Below are positions 8,735 to 16,689 of a DNA stretch of 64,000 nucleotides, piece after piece. Made by a program: the position numbers and the translations under genes. Origin of the DNA: Rhizobium ruizarguesonis. GTDB taxonomy: Bacteria > Pseudomonadota > Alphaproteobacteria > Rhizobiales > Rhizobiaceae. The stretch is taken from NCBI RefSeq assembly GCF_012349115.1, contig NZ_PQIG01000092.1, forward strand, positions 1 to 64,000. The letters are read 5' to 3'. Each line of letters starts with the position of its first letter. Position 1 is the stretch's first letter. The notes beneath the pieces are model-generated. The model worked only from the letters and a program-made list of their open reading frames with translations, searched no databases and was not told the DNA's origin.

Positions 8735-9040
8735 TTAGTCTCCTGGTTTGTCATTCGCCAAATTGGTCATGCAAGATCGCTGCCAGTCCCCGCGCGTCAG
8801 GATGTTTCGGATCTGCCTGCTGTTGAGGTGGAAGTTACATCCCTCATGCACATCTCCATTGTCGATCTTCGCCTTGGCTGCCGCCTCAAACGCGACGCTG
8901 TTCTGTTCGTAGAACTCGATGCAGTCGTGCCGCTTTGGGGGTTTGAGCAACATTGCGCGGAATGCTCGGCGATGCACGATGCAATTGCCACCATTTCCGG
9001 CGGCAAACTGCAGCGCATCGAGGTCGTGCCTCCAGATCAT
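8735..9040 (-). CDS. Small hypothetical protein (DUF1488-like pattern), 101 aa
   Basis: Lies between cbtA (13-bp gap) and the GlxA-type gene (5-bp gap) on the same strand, which favours a real operon member. It begins MIWRHDLDALQFAAGNGGN and contains CIEFYEQNSVAFEAAAKAKI followed by FHLNSRQIRNILTRG. The layout of an N-terminal strand, a cysteine-containing segment and an FxxAxxxKI helix recalls short DUF1488-type proteins, but I cannot confirm the family. There is no signal peptide or membrane segment. An overlapping plus-strand frame exists but fits the operon less well. Confidence 0.5.
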   Translation of the reverse strand: MIWRHDLDALQFAAGNGGNCIVHRRAFRAMLLKPPKRHDCIEFYEQNSVAFEAAAKAKIDNGDVHEGCNFHLNSRQIRNILTRGDWQRSCMTNLANDKPGD

Positions 9041-9053
9041 ATCGTTTCGTTGC

Positions 9054-9779
9054 TCACGTCGTGCGTTCGAAGCGGTTGAAGAGTGTCCCGCTCAACGAGC
9101 CCAGGAGCGCCCAGAACAAGAGGCTGGTCATGACCGCCGCGGCAACGAATTGATGCTCGAGAGCTTCCGGTGCCAGCGCGTGCATTCCTTGCGGGGCCGC
9201 AGGCGCGCCGATCAGATGAGGCGCGGCGATCAGCGCGATGGCAACCAGGGCCGCCCATGGCTTACGCTTGAATGAAATCAGTCCGATACCTGCAGCAGTT
9301 GCAAGGGCGGTTCCGATCCACCAGAGTTGCCGGTCACCAAGCGGAGCGGAGGGTGTCCCTGGCAGCTCCGGCGGCAGACCCAGCATGGGAGCGATCATGA
9401 CACATGCGAACCCTGCCAATCCCCAAAGCAGGCCTTCGCGCCACGTCACCGGTTTTCCGCGCATCGCGATAAGGCCACAAAGCGCCAGCGCATATCCAAT
9501 CGCGGTCAGCATGTTGGCGGCCACCGTGAACGCCATTCGTTCAAACCCGTCTGCGGGTTCCCAGGCGCCTTCTTCGTGATCGTGACCAGCGTCATGGACG
9601 TGGGCATCCACCATGGGGGACGTGGTGATCGCCTGGGGCTCCACTTCGCCCGCTTTTTCGTAGACCTCCGCCTTGGCGATCAACTGGCTTGTGCCGGCAA
9701 ACTGAACCGCGCTTACCGACACACCAACGATGACGCCGGTAAGGGCAGCGGTAAAAACGATGGAGCGAAACAAAGACAT
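9054..9779 (-). CDS. cbtA: CbtA, predicted cobalt transporter subunit
   Basis: Integral membrane protein of 241 residues. It begins MSLFRSIVFTAALTGVIVGV, has a histidine/acidic loop (DAHVHDAGHDHEEG) after the first membrane segment, and about five hydrophobic segments in total, ending in LLFWALLGSLSGTLFNRF. This matches CbtA, which together with CbtB is a predicted cobalt importer that often accompanies B12 genes. Here it sits behind a cobalt-type nitrile hydratase, where it probably supplies the metal. ATG at 9779 matches the conserved N-terminus. Confidence 0.87.
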   Translation of the reverse strand: MSLFRSIVFTAALTGVIVGVSVSAVQFAGTSQLIAKAEVYEKAGEVEPQAITTSPMVDAHVHDAGHDHEEGAWEPADGFERMAFTVAANMLTAIGYALALCGLIAMRGKPVTWREGLLWGLAGFACVMIAPMLGLPPELPGTPSAPLGDRQLWWIGTALATAAGIGLISFKRKPWAALVAIALIAAPHLIGAPAAPQGMHALAPEALEHQFVAAAVMTSLLFWALLGSLSGTLFNRFERTT

Positions 9780-9790
9780 TTTAGAGGCCC

Positions 9791-9979
9791 TCAGTGGCAA
9801 GGAAACGCATTGGCATGACGGGTGTCATGCGCTGCGTTGTGAACGATCTCGATATGGGAAAACCCTACAAAGCCGACGATGATCGCGCCAAAGCACAAGG
9901 CCATAGCCGCCTGAAGAATTCTGGCTGCGGAGTTCGCTATGATGGGCGTCGAGATGGTTGATGTTGCGGATACTGACAT
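9791..9979 (-). CDS. cbtB: CbtB, predicted cobalt transporter subunit
   Basis: Single-span membrane protein of 62 residues. The hydrophobic segment (AAMALCFGAIIVGFVGFSHI) is followed by the family signature HNAAHDTRHANAFPCH, whose histidines and terminal cysteine are the expected metal ligands. It is separated from cbtA by 11 bp and follows the nitrile hydratase accessory gene by about 60 bp. No cobalamin riboswitch is evident in that short gap, so it is probably expressed with the nth genes. Confidence 0.88.
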   Translation of the reverse strand: MSVSATSTISTPIIANSAARILQAAMALCFGAIIVGFVGFSHIEIVHNAAHDTRHANAFPCH

Positions 9980-10039
9980 TTTTCGTACCTTTCGAGACGG
10001 GCGGCGTGCCCTTTGCGACGTATCTGTTGATGTTTTTGA

Positions 10040-10381
10040 TCAGGCCGCGAGCACGGCCCCGATCTCTTCGGGGTCGATGATGCCAGCCTTGACGACTGCC
10101 TTCTCAAGCGCCGCCAGGAACTGGTCGTAGTAGTTCCATGTCGAGCGATCGACAGGATGGGCATCCTCCCAGGCCTTGATCGTCGAGATGAGTTCGTCGC
10201 GAAAATCATCCCATTCAAAAATGCCGTTCTTGGCGAGCGCCATGGCCATTCCGAACGAGGACCGCTCCCATTGCGAACCGAAGCAGAGAGACCCGTTGGC
10301 GCGAGGCGGATTGTCGGTCTTCCCCATCATCTCGGTGATTGCGAAGTGCTCGAACTGAGTCAGCATCGTCGACGGCCTCAC
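10040..10381 (-). CDS. Nitrile hydratase accessory (activator) protein
   Basis: Small helical protein of 113 residues with the accessory-family pattern FGSQWERSSFGMAMALAKNGIFEWDDFRDEL, WNYYDQFLAALEKAVV and DPEEIGAVLAA. Accessory proteins help insert the metal into the alpha subunit; they resemble the N-terminal part of the beta subunit. A GTG at 10381 overlaps the nthA stop (GTGA), which suggests translational coupling. An ATG at 10366 is an alternative start. Gene order beta-alpha-accessory is typical of cobalt enzymes. Confidence 0.8.
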   Translation of the reverse strand: MRPSTMLTQFEHFAITEMMGKTDNPPRANGSLCFGSQWERSSFGMAMALAKNGIFEWDDFRDELISTIKAWEDAHPVDRSTWNYYDQFLAALEKAVVKAGIIDPEEIGAVLAA

Positions 10382-10995
10382 GCGGCCTTGGCGATGGCGA
10401 CGCCCATCATAGCCTCGGGAGTAACGAGCGCCTCAAGCTCCGCTTCCGTCATTCCTTCTGTGCCAACGGGACGTTCAGGAACGACGAACCAGCGGATCTG
10501 CGCACTGGAATCCCACACCTTGATTTCGATGGCCTCGGGGACCGGGAGTCCGAACTCGCCCAGAACAGCGCGTGGTTCGCGGGCGGCGCGGCTGCGAAAG
10601 GTGGGATCCTTGTACCAGTAGGGAGGCAGCCCCAGGACCGGCCAGGGATAGCAGGAGCAAAGTGTGCATATGATAAGGTTGTGCACATCCGGCGAGTTCG
10701 CGACGGCACGCATATGCTCACCCTCGGCGCCTGCCATGCCCTCGGGCAGATTGAGTTCGGCGATCGCCGCAGGTGTGTCTGTCACGAGCCGATCTTTGAA
10801 GGACGGGTCAACCCAGGCTCGGGCGACGATCTTTGCACCGTTGAAAGGTCCCATCTTCGTTTCGAAGAAGTCGAGGACCGTGTCGACGGTCTTGTCCGTT
10901 ATAATACCCTTTTTGATCAGCAGGGCTTCGAGAGCCTTGACCCGCGCGGCGCTGTAGGCTTCGCGATCCTCGCGATATTGAAAGCGGTCGATCAT
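10378..10995 (-). CDS. nthA: Nitrile hydratase alpha subunit, cobalt type
   Basis: Catalytic subunit of nitrile hydratase, which converts nitriles to amides. The metal-binding loop CTLCSC is at residues 110-115 (Cys110, Cys113, Ser114, Cys115); threonine at the second position marks cobalt enzymes, while iron enzymes have serine there. Length is 205 residues, normal for the family. ATG at 10995 has GGAG about ten bases upstream and gives the conserved start; the longer open frame upstream is antisense-like filler inside nthB. Neighbouring cbtAB and a CobW-type GTPase support cobalt use. No amidase gene is seen nearby. Confidence 0.93.
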   Translation of the reverse strand: MIDRFQYREDREAYSAARVKALEALLIKKGIITDKTVDTVLDFFETKMGPFNGAKIVARAWVDPSFKDRLVTDTPAAIAELNLPEGMAGAEGEHMRAVANSPDVHNLIICTLCSCYPWPVLGLPPYWYKDPTFRSRAAREPRAVLGEFGLPVPEAIEIKVWDSSAQIRWFVVPERPVGTEGMTEAELEALVTPEAMMGVAIAKAA

Positions 10996-11023
10996 GTGAT
11001 GTGTGCTCCTATTGGATGGCGGG

Positions 11024-11767
11024 TCAAGCAGCCTGTTTGGCAGATGCTGCCGCAGGCGCTTCGACGTAGTGCGAATACAGATCGGCGTAGAGACTGAAGT
11101 TTTTCTCAGTGTTGCCGGGCCAGAGGTCTTCCGGTTCGAACCGAATGCAGTAGACGGGCATTGCAGCGCCGATTCCGTCTGTCCCCGTATCGCAAAGGTA
11201 GACGTAGGCTCCGTCATAAACCGTCTCGACGGTACCGCTCTTGTTGCGAAGAAAGCCTGGAAGTCTGGTGTGCTCGATGGAGGGAACGTTCTTGATTGAA
11301 ACCAAGTCGCCGACCGCGAAATCAAAAGACACATTGGTGTCGCGCTTCGGGCTGTCGCCTTCGACGAGATATTGCACCACCCGGTTGTCGATGGCCGCGT
11401 CGCCGGCGGCCGGAACCGACTTCGACGGATCGCTATAATATTCTTCCGTCAACGCGTCGAGTTCGTCCGCGGTGATATATTCGTTGTCGATGAAGTAGCC
11501 GGAGATGCCGCCGAGCCATTTTTCGTAATAGCGGAATTTGAAATAATCGAACGGGTTCAGGGATTCGGCACCCTTTCGAAGGTCCGCCCATGTCCAAACA
11601 GTCGTGAATTTGGACGGTGTCGGGGGAAGTGGCAGTTGCGAGGAAAGCGCCATCATCGCCGTATGGATGCCGAAGATGCGGGTTTCCCAGGTTTCGACGA
11701 AAACGCGCGTCTCGGTACTCACAGGGCCTAGACCCTCAAGTCCGCCCAGATAGTGTTGCAGTTTCAT
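11024..11767 (-). CDS. nthB: Nitrile hydratase beta subunit
   Basis: Structural partner of the alpha subunit, 247 residues. The N-terminal helical part (MKLQHYLGGLEGLGPV, FKFRYYEKWLGG) and the C-terminal SH3-like barrel (FAVGDLVSIKN, HTRLPGFLRNKSGTV, PVYCIRFEPEDLWPG) are both present. The order beta then alpha, with a 28-bp gap, is that of cobalt nitrile hydratases. It follows a DUF1097 membrane protein gene in the same operon. Confidence 0.92.
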   Translation of the reverse strand: MKLQHYLGGLEGLGPVSTETRVFVETWETRIFGIHTAMMALSSQLPLPPTPSKFTTVWTWADLRKGAESLNPFDYFKFRYYEKWLGGISGYFIDNEYITADELDALTEEYYSDPSKSVPAAGDAAIDNRVVQYLVEGDSPKRDTNVSFDFAVGDLVSIKNVPSIEHTRLPGFLRNKSGTVETVYDGAYVYLCDTGTDGIGAAMPVYCIRFEPEDLWPGNTEKNFSLYADLYSHYVEAPAAASAKQAA

Positions 11768-11793
11768 GACGTTGTCCTTTCTGCGTTACGGAA

Positions 11794-12294
11794 TTAGGCG
11801 GTGACCGGCTTCTTGGCCGCCAGGAGATTGGTGCCCATTTCGGAGAGCAAGCCGAAGACGCCTCCAAGCAGCATGGCGGCCATCGCGACGAGTGTTGGAT
11901 GATTGATGCCCGAGGTCACAACGGTGGTGTTGGTGGCGGCCGTCGTGCCCACGAAAGAGGCGAAACCAAAGACGATCGCTGGTGTGAAGCTCAGGATCGG
12001 AATGGAGGAAGCGAGCACCATTGCCGACGTGCCGAGACCAACCAGGATGGCAGCGAAGATTGGATGGGCTGGTGCAAACTGGATGATCAGGAGCGTGATC
12101 GTGGCGATGATGATGCCCGTCCAGTTCGAAACAATGCTTTTGATTAGTCCGCGCTGGCCACCGCCACAAGCGAAGAAGGAAGCCCAGGCGATGAACGTCA
12201 CCCAGACGGGAACGGGAAATACGGTCGCGGTAATGTAGGTATCGATCGCGCCCAGGACGCCAAGGCTGATCATTGCGGCAACGAGAGGGGGCAT
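11794..12294 (-). CDS. DUF1097 family membrane protein
   Basis: Very hydrophobic protein of 166 residues with about five membrane segments (VAAMISLGVLGAIDTYI, VWVTFIAWASFFACGGG, GIIIATITLLIIQFAP, AAILVGLGTSAMVLAS, LVAMAAMLLGGVFGLLSEM). The FIAWASFFACGG motif near residue 33 is characteristic of DUF1097 proteins, whose function is unknown. It sits between the CobW-type gene and nthB on the same strand. By context it might move a metal, nitrile or amide, but nothing in the sequence proves this. Confidence 0.8.
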   Translation of the reverse strand: MPPLVAAMISLGVLGAIDTYITATVFPVPVWVTFIAWASFFACGGGQRGLIKSIVSNWTGIIIATITLLIIQFAPAHPIFAAILVGLGTSAMVLASSIPILSFTPAIVFGFASFVGTTAATNTTVVTSGINHPTLVAMAAMLLGGVFGLLSEMGTNLLAAKKPVTA

Positions 12295-12339
12295 GTTCTG
12301 TCTCCTTGATGGACAAGTGGCATTTCCGGAATGAAGGGG

Positions 12340-13314
12340 TCAGGAAGCGAGTGCATGAGGCTTGGCAAGGCAGCTTCTGAAGCCCTCGCGCAAGCCACCT
12401 TCGTCGAGATTGCGACCGATAAAGACCATGTCGCTAACGCGAGCCTCGAAGGGCTGCCACATCTTGCCTGGGCGTCCTTCCAGGGTCATATGGACGCCAT
12501 GGAAGACGTATCGCCGCGCCTCGCCTGCGAAGTTCAATACGCCCTTCATGCGGAAAAGATCGGTACCGATCTCCTGGACAAGTCGGGTGAGCCAACCGTT
12601 GAGAGCTACCGGGTCGAGAGCCCCGTAGTCGCGGATGGCGACGCAGCCGATGGTCTGGTCATGCTCGTGGGCATGTTCGTCCAGGATGTTCGGATCGATC
12701 GCCAGAATGTTCTTGAGGTCGAAGGCACCGATCCCCAGGACGTCCGCCAGTTCCACGTCGCAGGAACTTGTGCGGATGATCCGGGCCAGCGGGTTGCGCC
12801 TCGTCAGGTCCCGTTCGATTTCGATCAAACGATATTCATCTTCAAGATCGATCTTGTTGAGCAAGAGGACGTCGGCGAAACTGATCTGCTCGACCGCCTC
12901 CTCCTGCGAGAGTTGGCGCGATATGTGACGCGCGTCGACGACTGTCACGATCGCATCGAGCTCAAGCCTTGCCGATAGAACCTCGTCGAGAATGAACGAC
13001 TGTATGACCGGGGCGGGGTCGGCGAGCCCCGACGTCTCGATTATGAAATGGTCGATTGGTCGTCCAGATGCGAGCAGGCTGCGGATGGCGGCGATAAGAT
13101 CGTCACGGACCGTGCAGCAAATGCACCCATCGTTAAGTTCTACAATTTCATCCTTGGTCTGAACGACGAGCTGTCCATCTATCCCGACCTCCCCATACTC
13201 GTTGACGATGACGGCGACACGCTCAGTGCTTCCCAAAGTCAAGATCCGGTTCAGCAGGGTTGTCTTTCCCGCGCCCAAAAACCCCGTCAGGATTGTCGTT
13301 TTCAACTTCGACAT
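12340..13314 (-). CDS. CobW/COG0523 family GTP-binding metallochaperone
   Basis: G3E-family GTPase of 324 residues. Walker A GFLGAGKTT is at residues 11-19, the metal-binding CxCC motif reads GCICC near 62-66, the base-specificity motif is NKID, and the C-terminal CobW domain follows (VLNFAGEARRYVFHGVHMTLEG). A histidine-rich stretch DEHAHEHDQT near 215 is a likely metal ligand. It is the first gene of the nitrile hydratase operon, so it most likely delivers cobalt to NthA, as P47K/CobW homologues do in other nth clusters. Confidence 0.88.
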   Translation of the reverse strand: MSKLKTTILTGFLGAGKTTLLNRILTLGSTERVAVIVNEYGEVGIDGQLVVQTKDEIVELNDGCICCTVRDDLIAAIRSLLASGRPIDHFIIETSGLADPAPVIQSFILDEVLSARLELDAIVTVVDARHISRQLSQEEAVEQISFADVLLLNKIDLEDEYRLIEIERDLTRRNPLARIIRTSSCDVELADVLGIGAFDLKNILAIDPNILDEHAHEHDQTIGCVAIRDYGALDPVALNGWLTRLVQEIGTDLFRMKGVLNFAGEARRYVFHGVHMTLEGRPGKMWQPFEARVSDMVFIGRNLDEGGLREGFRSCLAKPHALAS

Positions 13315-13855
13315 TGCCGCTTGCTCCGTGTTTGCATAGCTTCGCCGTCCCGCTTAACGCGAGTTCGATCTCAGCCAATTCTCGATTTTAGAGGTACTAT
13401 TACTGGCGAGCCGCTAGGCTTGCTTAAGCCGCATTACAGGTAAAACCGGCCAATTGCGCAATAGGGCCAAGGCATGCATTTCCGGCCAAAATAACAGCAG
13501 AAACCGCCAAAATTTCGTACTTTACCGCGGCTGCTGCTTAAATAAACCGCATGCTTAAAACGTGGGCAGAGTATGATTTTATTGTAGTCAATTTCAATGA
13601 GCTCCCGTTTTTATCCTGGAATGGTCCCCAGATTCGCAAAATTCCATTTACCCGCTTTAGCTGACCGTTGGCGCAACAGGCCGGGGTCCTGGTGTGGCGC
13701 GTGTGGCCAAGCCTAAACGTGTCGCCCGATCATCGGCCCGGAGATCTCGGGCGCACTTGCGATGCACGGTGTCGATCTCAGCGGTTCAGCTTGTCCTGAT
13801 GATGATAATCTGCAAGCTACGATTTCTTCGGACTGTCATGCCCGTCCAGTGACAG
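13315..13855. other. Intergenic region upstream of the nitrile hydratase operon
   Basis: No gene is evident in these 540 bases. The part 13430-13640 is AT-rich and must hold the promoter of the cobW-nth operon, but I see no clear sigma-54 or other consensus; a TGGC...TTGC pair near 13450 has the wrong spacing. Confidence 0.5.
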
Positions 13856-13856
13856 A

Positions 13857-13882
13857 AAAGTCCGGACAAGTGCCCGGACTTT
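13857..13882 (-). terminator. Rho-independent terminator of the MFS/hydrolase operon
   Basis: AAAGTCCGG and CCGGACTTT form a nine-base stem with an eight-base loop. On the minus strand the stem is followed by TTTTCTG. It lies about 80 bp past the MFS stop codon. Confidence 0.7.
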
Positions 13883-13960
13883 CGATGCGCTTTTCAAGGC
13901 AGTGGGGCGGGAGCCATATTCACCGAAGTCCCCTGCGCGGGGCGCCCCTAGGTGTAAAGA

Positions 13961-15583
13961 TTATGTGTTCAGATCGCGCCCCCGCGTTTCCGGAAGGAGA
14001 AGTGCGCCAATCACTGCCGTCAAACCGGCAAAGGCTACCGTGTACCAGAGACCGCCGAAGATATTTCCTGTCGTGAGCACAACTGCCGTTGCCACGAAAG
14101 GCGCAAATCCACCGATCCATCCATTGCCGAGTTGCAGGGCAACCGAAACACCGCTGTACCGTATCCGAACGGGAAAGAGTTCGACCAGAAGCGCCCCGAG
14201 CGGTCCGTAGACCATTGTCGCCAGGAAGACCAAGGCAAAGAGCACGAGGACGACCATGGGACCATTCGGCTGGACCGGGGCATTTGCCGCCGGCATCCCC
14301 ACTCCCGTCAGGGTGGCAACGAGTTCGCCCTCATTCAGGGTTTTAGCCTCGCCACCGTTGATCTGGATTCGGAGAGGTTCTGCGTCGACCTTCACGGTGT
14401 AAGGAACGGCACGCCCAGTCAGCAGCGCCTTCACCTTCTGGCATTCCGTCGTTGCCTGCGGCCGGAACAATTGTCCGATAAAGGACTGGTCGTGGTTGCA
14501 GTCATTGCCCACCAGTACCACTGACGTTTTGGCGCGGAACTCTGTCAGCACAGGATTGCCATAGGTCGCCAGTGCTTGGAAAAGCGGCATGATCAGCAGG
14601 GCCGACAAGGCGCATCCCGTCACGACGATCCACTTGCGTCCGATCCTGTCGGAAAGCCAACCGAAGAACAGAAAGAACGGGGTGCCGAGCGTAAGGGCAA
14701 CGAGCATGTAGAAGTTTGCCTGATCCTGGGTCAGCTTTAGTATGGTCGTCATGAAATACAGGCTGTAGAAATGGCCCGTGTACCAGATGACCGCCTGCCC
14801 CGCGACGACGCCGAAGATTGCCACCAGCACAAGGCGCAGGTTCTTGCGGTCACCCAAGGTCTCGGCGATCGGGTTCTTCGAACCTTTCCCCCGCGCCTTC
14901 ATTTCCTGGAAGACCGGCGACTCGTGCAGCTTCAGGCGGATATAGAGCGACAGGATCAAAAGCAGGATTGAACCAATGAAGGGTATCCGCCATCCCCAAC
15001 TCGCAAAATCCTCCGCCGACAACGAGGACCGGCAAAGAACGATCACGATCAGCGACAAGAATAAACCAAGCGTTGCTGTGATCTGAATCCAGCTTGTCGT
15101 GAGCCCCCGCCGATCGCGGTCGGAATGCTCCGCAACGTAGGTCACCGCGCCCCCAAACTCGCCGCCAACCGCCAAACCCTGCAGCAGGCGCAGCCCGACC
15201 AGCAAAGCCGGTGCCGCCCAGCCGATGGAATCGTATGTCGGCAGCAGACCGATGGCCGCCGTGGCAAGACCCATGACCAGCATGGTTACAAGGAAGGTTT
15301 TCTTCCGGCCAACAAGGTCACCGAGCCTGCCAAAGACGATTGCACCAAAAGGCCGAAGGACGAAGCCCGCGCCGAAGGTCGCCAGCGCTGCGAGCAAGGC
15401 GGCCGTCTCGTTGCCCTTCGGGAAGAACAGCGTACTGAAGAAGGCGGCAAGGGAGCCGTAGATGAAGAAGTCGTACCATTCGAAAACGGTTCCGAGCGCG
15501 GCCGCAAAAACGGTCCGTTTCGTGTTGCGGTCCAGATCGTGCGCTTTTGGCTTGATCTGTGAAGTCATCTCTTGAACAGACAT
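13961..15583 (-). CDS. MFS transporter, metabolite:H+ symporter (MHS) type, with extracytoplasmic insert
   Basis: Inner-membrane transporter of 540 residues. The start (AAALGTVFEWYDFFIYGSLAA) and the loop GRLGDLVGRKKTF are typical of the metabolite:H+ symporter group (ShiA, ProP, KgtP relatives), and GWLSDRIGRKW is the second repeat motif. Unusually, about 100 polar residues between roughly 345 and 445 (NDCNHDQSF, ATTECQKVKALLTG, LNEGELVATLTG) interrupt the second half, probably an extracytoplasmic domain with a cysteine pair. ATG at 15583 has GGGAGG upstream; the gene begins 14 bp after the hydrolase stop, so the two form an operon. Confidence 0.88.
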   Translation of the reverse strand: MSVQEMTSQIKPKAHDLDRNTKRTVFAAALGTVFEWYDFFIYGSLAAFFSTLFFPKGNETAALLAALATFGAGFVLRPFGAIVFGRLGDLVGRKKTFLVTMLVMGLATAAIGLLPTYDSIGWAAPALLVGLRLLQGLAVGGEFGGAVTYVAEHSDRDRRGLTTSWIQITATLGLFLSLIVIVLCRSSLSAEDFASWGWRIPFIGSILLLILSLYIRLKLHESPVFQEMKARGKGSKNPIAETLGDRKNLRLVLVAIFGVVAGQAVIWYTGHFYSLYFMTTILKLTQDQANFYMLVALTLGTPFFLFFGWLSDRIGRKWIVVTGCALSALLIMPLFQALATYGNPVLTEFRAKTSVVLVGNDCNHDQSFIGQLFRPQATTECQKVKALLTGRAVPYTVKVDAEPLRIQINGGEAKTLNEGELVATLTGVGMPAANAPVQPNGPMVVLVLFALVFLATMVYGPLGALLVELFPVRIRYSGVSVALQLGNGWIGGFAPFVATAVVLTTGNIFGGLWYTVAFAGLTAVIGALLLPETRGRDLNT

Positions 15584-15597
15584 GTGAAGCCTCCCAC

Positions 15598-16425
15598 TCA
15601 AACGGTTTGACGCGAGAGGCCTGTGCCGCTCGACCGAGAAAAATGACTATCGCAGTCCTTGAGAAAGCTCTCGAGGACATGGTTGAAGACCTGCGGCTGC
15701 TCGAGCATCGGGAAATGACCCGCGTCCGCTATAACCTCAAGCCGGCTTTCCGGAATACCCTCTGCGAGAACAACGGATTCTCCGGGTGGCGTGATGATGT
15801 CCTCAGTGCCGACCACGACCAGCGTGGGGACGCCGATATCGTGAAGATTGGCCCGGCTGTCCGACGCATTGAGTGAGGCGATCGCCTCCCGTGCAACAAA
15901 AGCCGGCGTTTGGGTAACCTCTTGTCTTGCAAATTCGACAAGGTCTCTGCCGGCTGTACGGCCGAACGAGCGCTCGATGACATTCTGGCTCGCCTTGACA
16001 ACGCCGAGGTCATCGATGGCCTTGAGAACATTGTCGACATTGACATCCGCGCCAAGTCCGTGGGGCGTTGCCCCGACAAGCACAAGCGCGAGGACACGCT
16101 CGGGGTGGGACAGGGTAAAGGTCTGCGCCACCGTTCCTCCCATTGAGAGGCCGACGAGAATGGCTTCGTCGATTTCGAGTGCACGATAGACCGCCAGGAT
16201 ATCATTTGCGAAGGCCGCGATTGTGTAGCTGCGCCCCTCCGGTCGTGGCGATACACCGTGTCCTGGAAGATCGATGCGGATGACCCTGTAACGGGACGAG
16301 AACGCCTCAATTTGCTCCCGCCAGAATTGGGCTGTGGTCGTGAACCCGTGCACGAACACAAGCGGCAAACCGGCGCCCGACACGTGCACAACCGTATCGC
16401 CGATTGTCTTGGTTTCGATATGCAT
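15598..16425 (-). CDS. Alpha/beta hydrolase
   Basis: Soluble alpha/beta-fold hydrolase of 275 residues resembling 3-oxoadipate enol-lactonases and related esterases. The oxyanion region is VFVHGF, the nucleophile elbow GLSMGG (Ser near 94), the acid is in VVGTEDIITP, and the histidine is in ADAGHFPMLEQP, so the triad is complete. It is the first gene behind the sigma-54 promoter at 16465-16479 and is followed by the MFS gene, which suggests that an imported ester, lactone or amide is hydrolysed. The exact substrate is unknown. Confidence 0.86.
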   Translation of the reverse strand: MHIETKTIGDTVVHVSGAGLPLVFVHGFTTTAQFWREQIEAFSSRYRVIRIDLPGHGVSPRPEGRSYTIAAFANDILAVYRALEIDEAILVGLSMGGTVAQTFTLSHPERVLALVLVGATPHGLGADVNVDNVLKAIDDLGVVKASQNVIERSFGRTAGRDLVEFARQEVTQTPAFVAREAIASLNASDSRANLHDIGVPTLVVVGTEDIITPPGESVVLAEGIPESRLEVIADAGHFPMLEQPQVFNHVLESFLKDCDSHFSRSSGTGLSRQTV

Positions 16426-16464
16426 TATTTCTGCTCCCCTTTAGGTTTTTACACCGTAAGCATC

Positions 16465-16479
16465 GCAAGGGGCGGGCCA
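16465..16479 (-). promoter_or_regulatory. Sigma-54 (-24/-12) promoter of the hydrolase-MFS operon
   Basis: On the minus strand the sequence is TGGCCCG-CCCC-TTGC, against the consensus TGGCACG-N4-TTGC. The GG and GC doublets are exactly ten bases apart. Transcription would start near 16453, about 28 bases before the hydrolase ATG. The adjacent divergent gene encodes a sigma-54 activator. Confidence 0.8.
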
Positions 16480-16600
16480 GTTGGCGGTTTTGGAGGGTCG
16501 CCATTGCTCAACGAGCTGGAAACATGAGCAAATTTCGAAGGTTCCTCGCCGCTCGACAAAAACTTGCCCGTCAGTCTCTCGCATATATCGTCACCTAATA

Positions 16601-16628
16601 GAGACACATATTGTCTCGCTTTAGAGAC
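16601..16628. promoter_or_regulatory. Clustered inverted repeats, likely activator binding sites
   Basis: GAGACA-CATAT-TGTCTC (16601-16617) is a perfect inverted repeat, and GTCTC-GCTTTA-GAGAC (16613-16628) overlaps it. A further half-site GTCTC lies at 16574-16578. The cluster is about 120-160 bp upstream of the sigma-54 promoter and 60 bp upstream of the activator gene, as expected for enhancer sites that may also autoregulate the activator. Confidence 0.65.
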
Positions 16629-16689
16629 GACTAGTCGGTAGAGTGATCGTGACGTAATTTCATCGGGGTTCCAACCAGGTCAGGCTGAG

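Noticed and set aside
9980..10039. Cobalamin riboswitch ahead of cbtB
   Set aside because: The gap is only about 60 bases and shows no B12-box-like sequence; too short for the element.
13440..13470. Possible sigma-54 promoter upstream of the CobW-type gene
   Set aside because: A TGGC and TTGC pair exists on the minus strand, but the GG and GC doublets are seven rather than ten bases apart.
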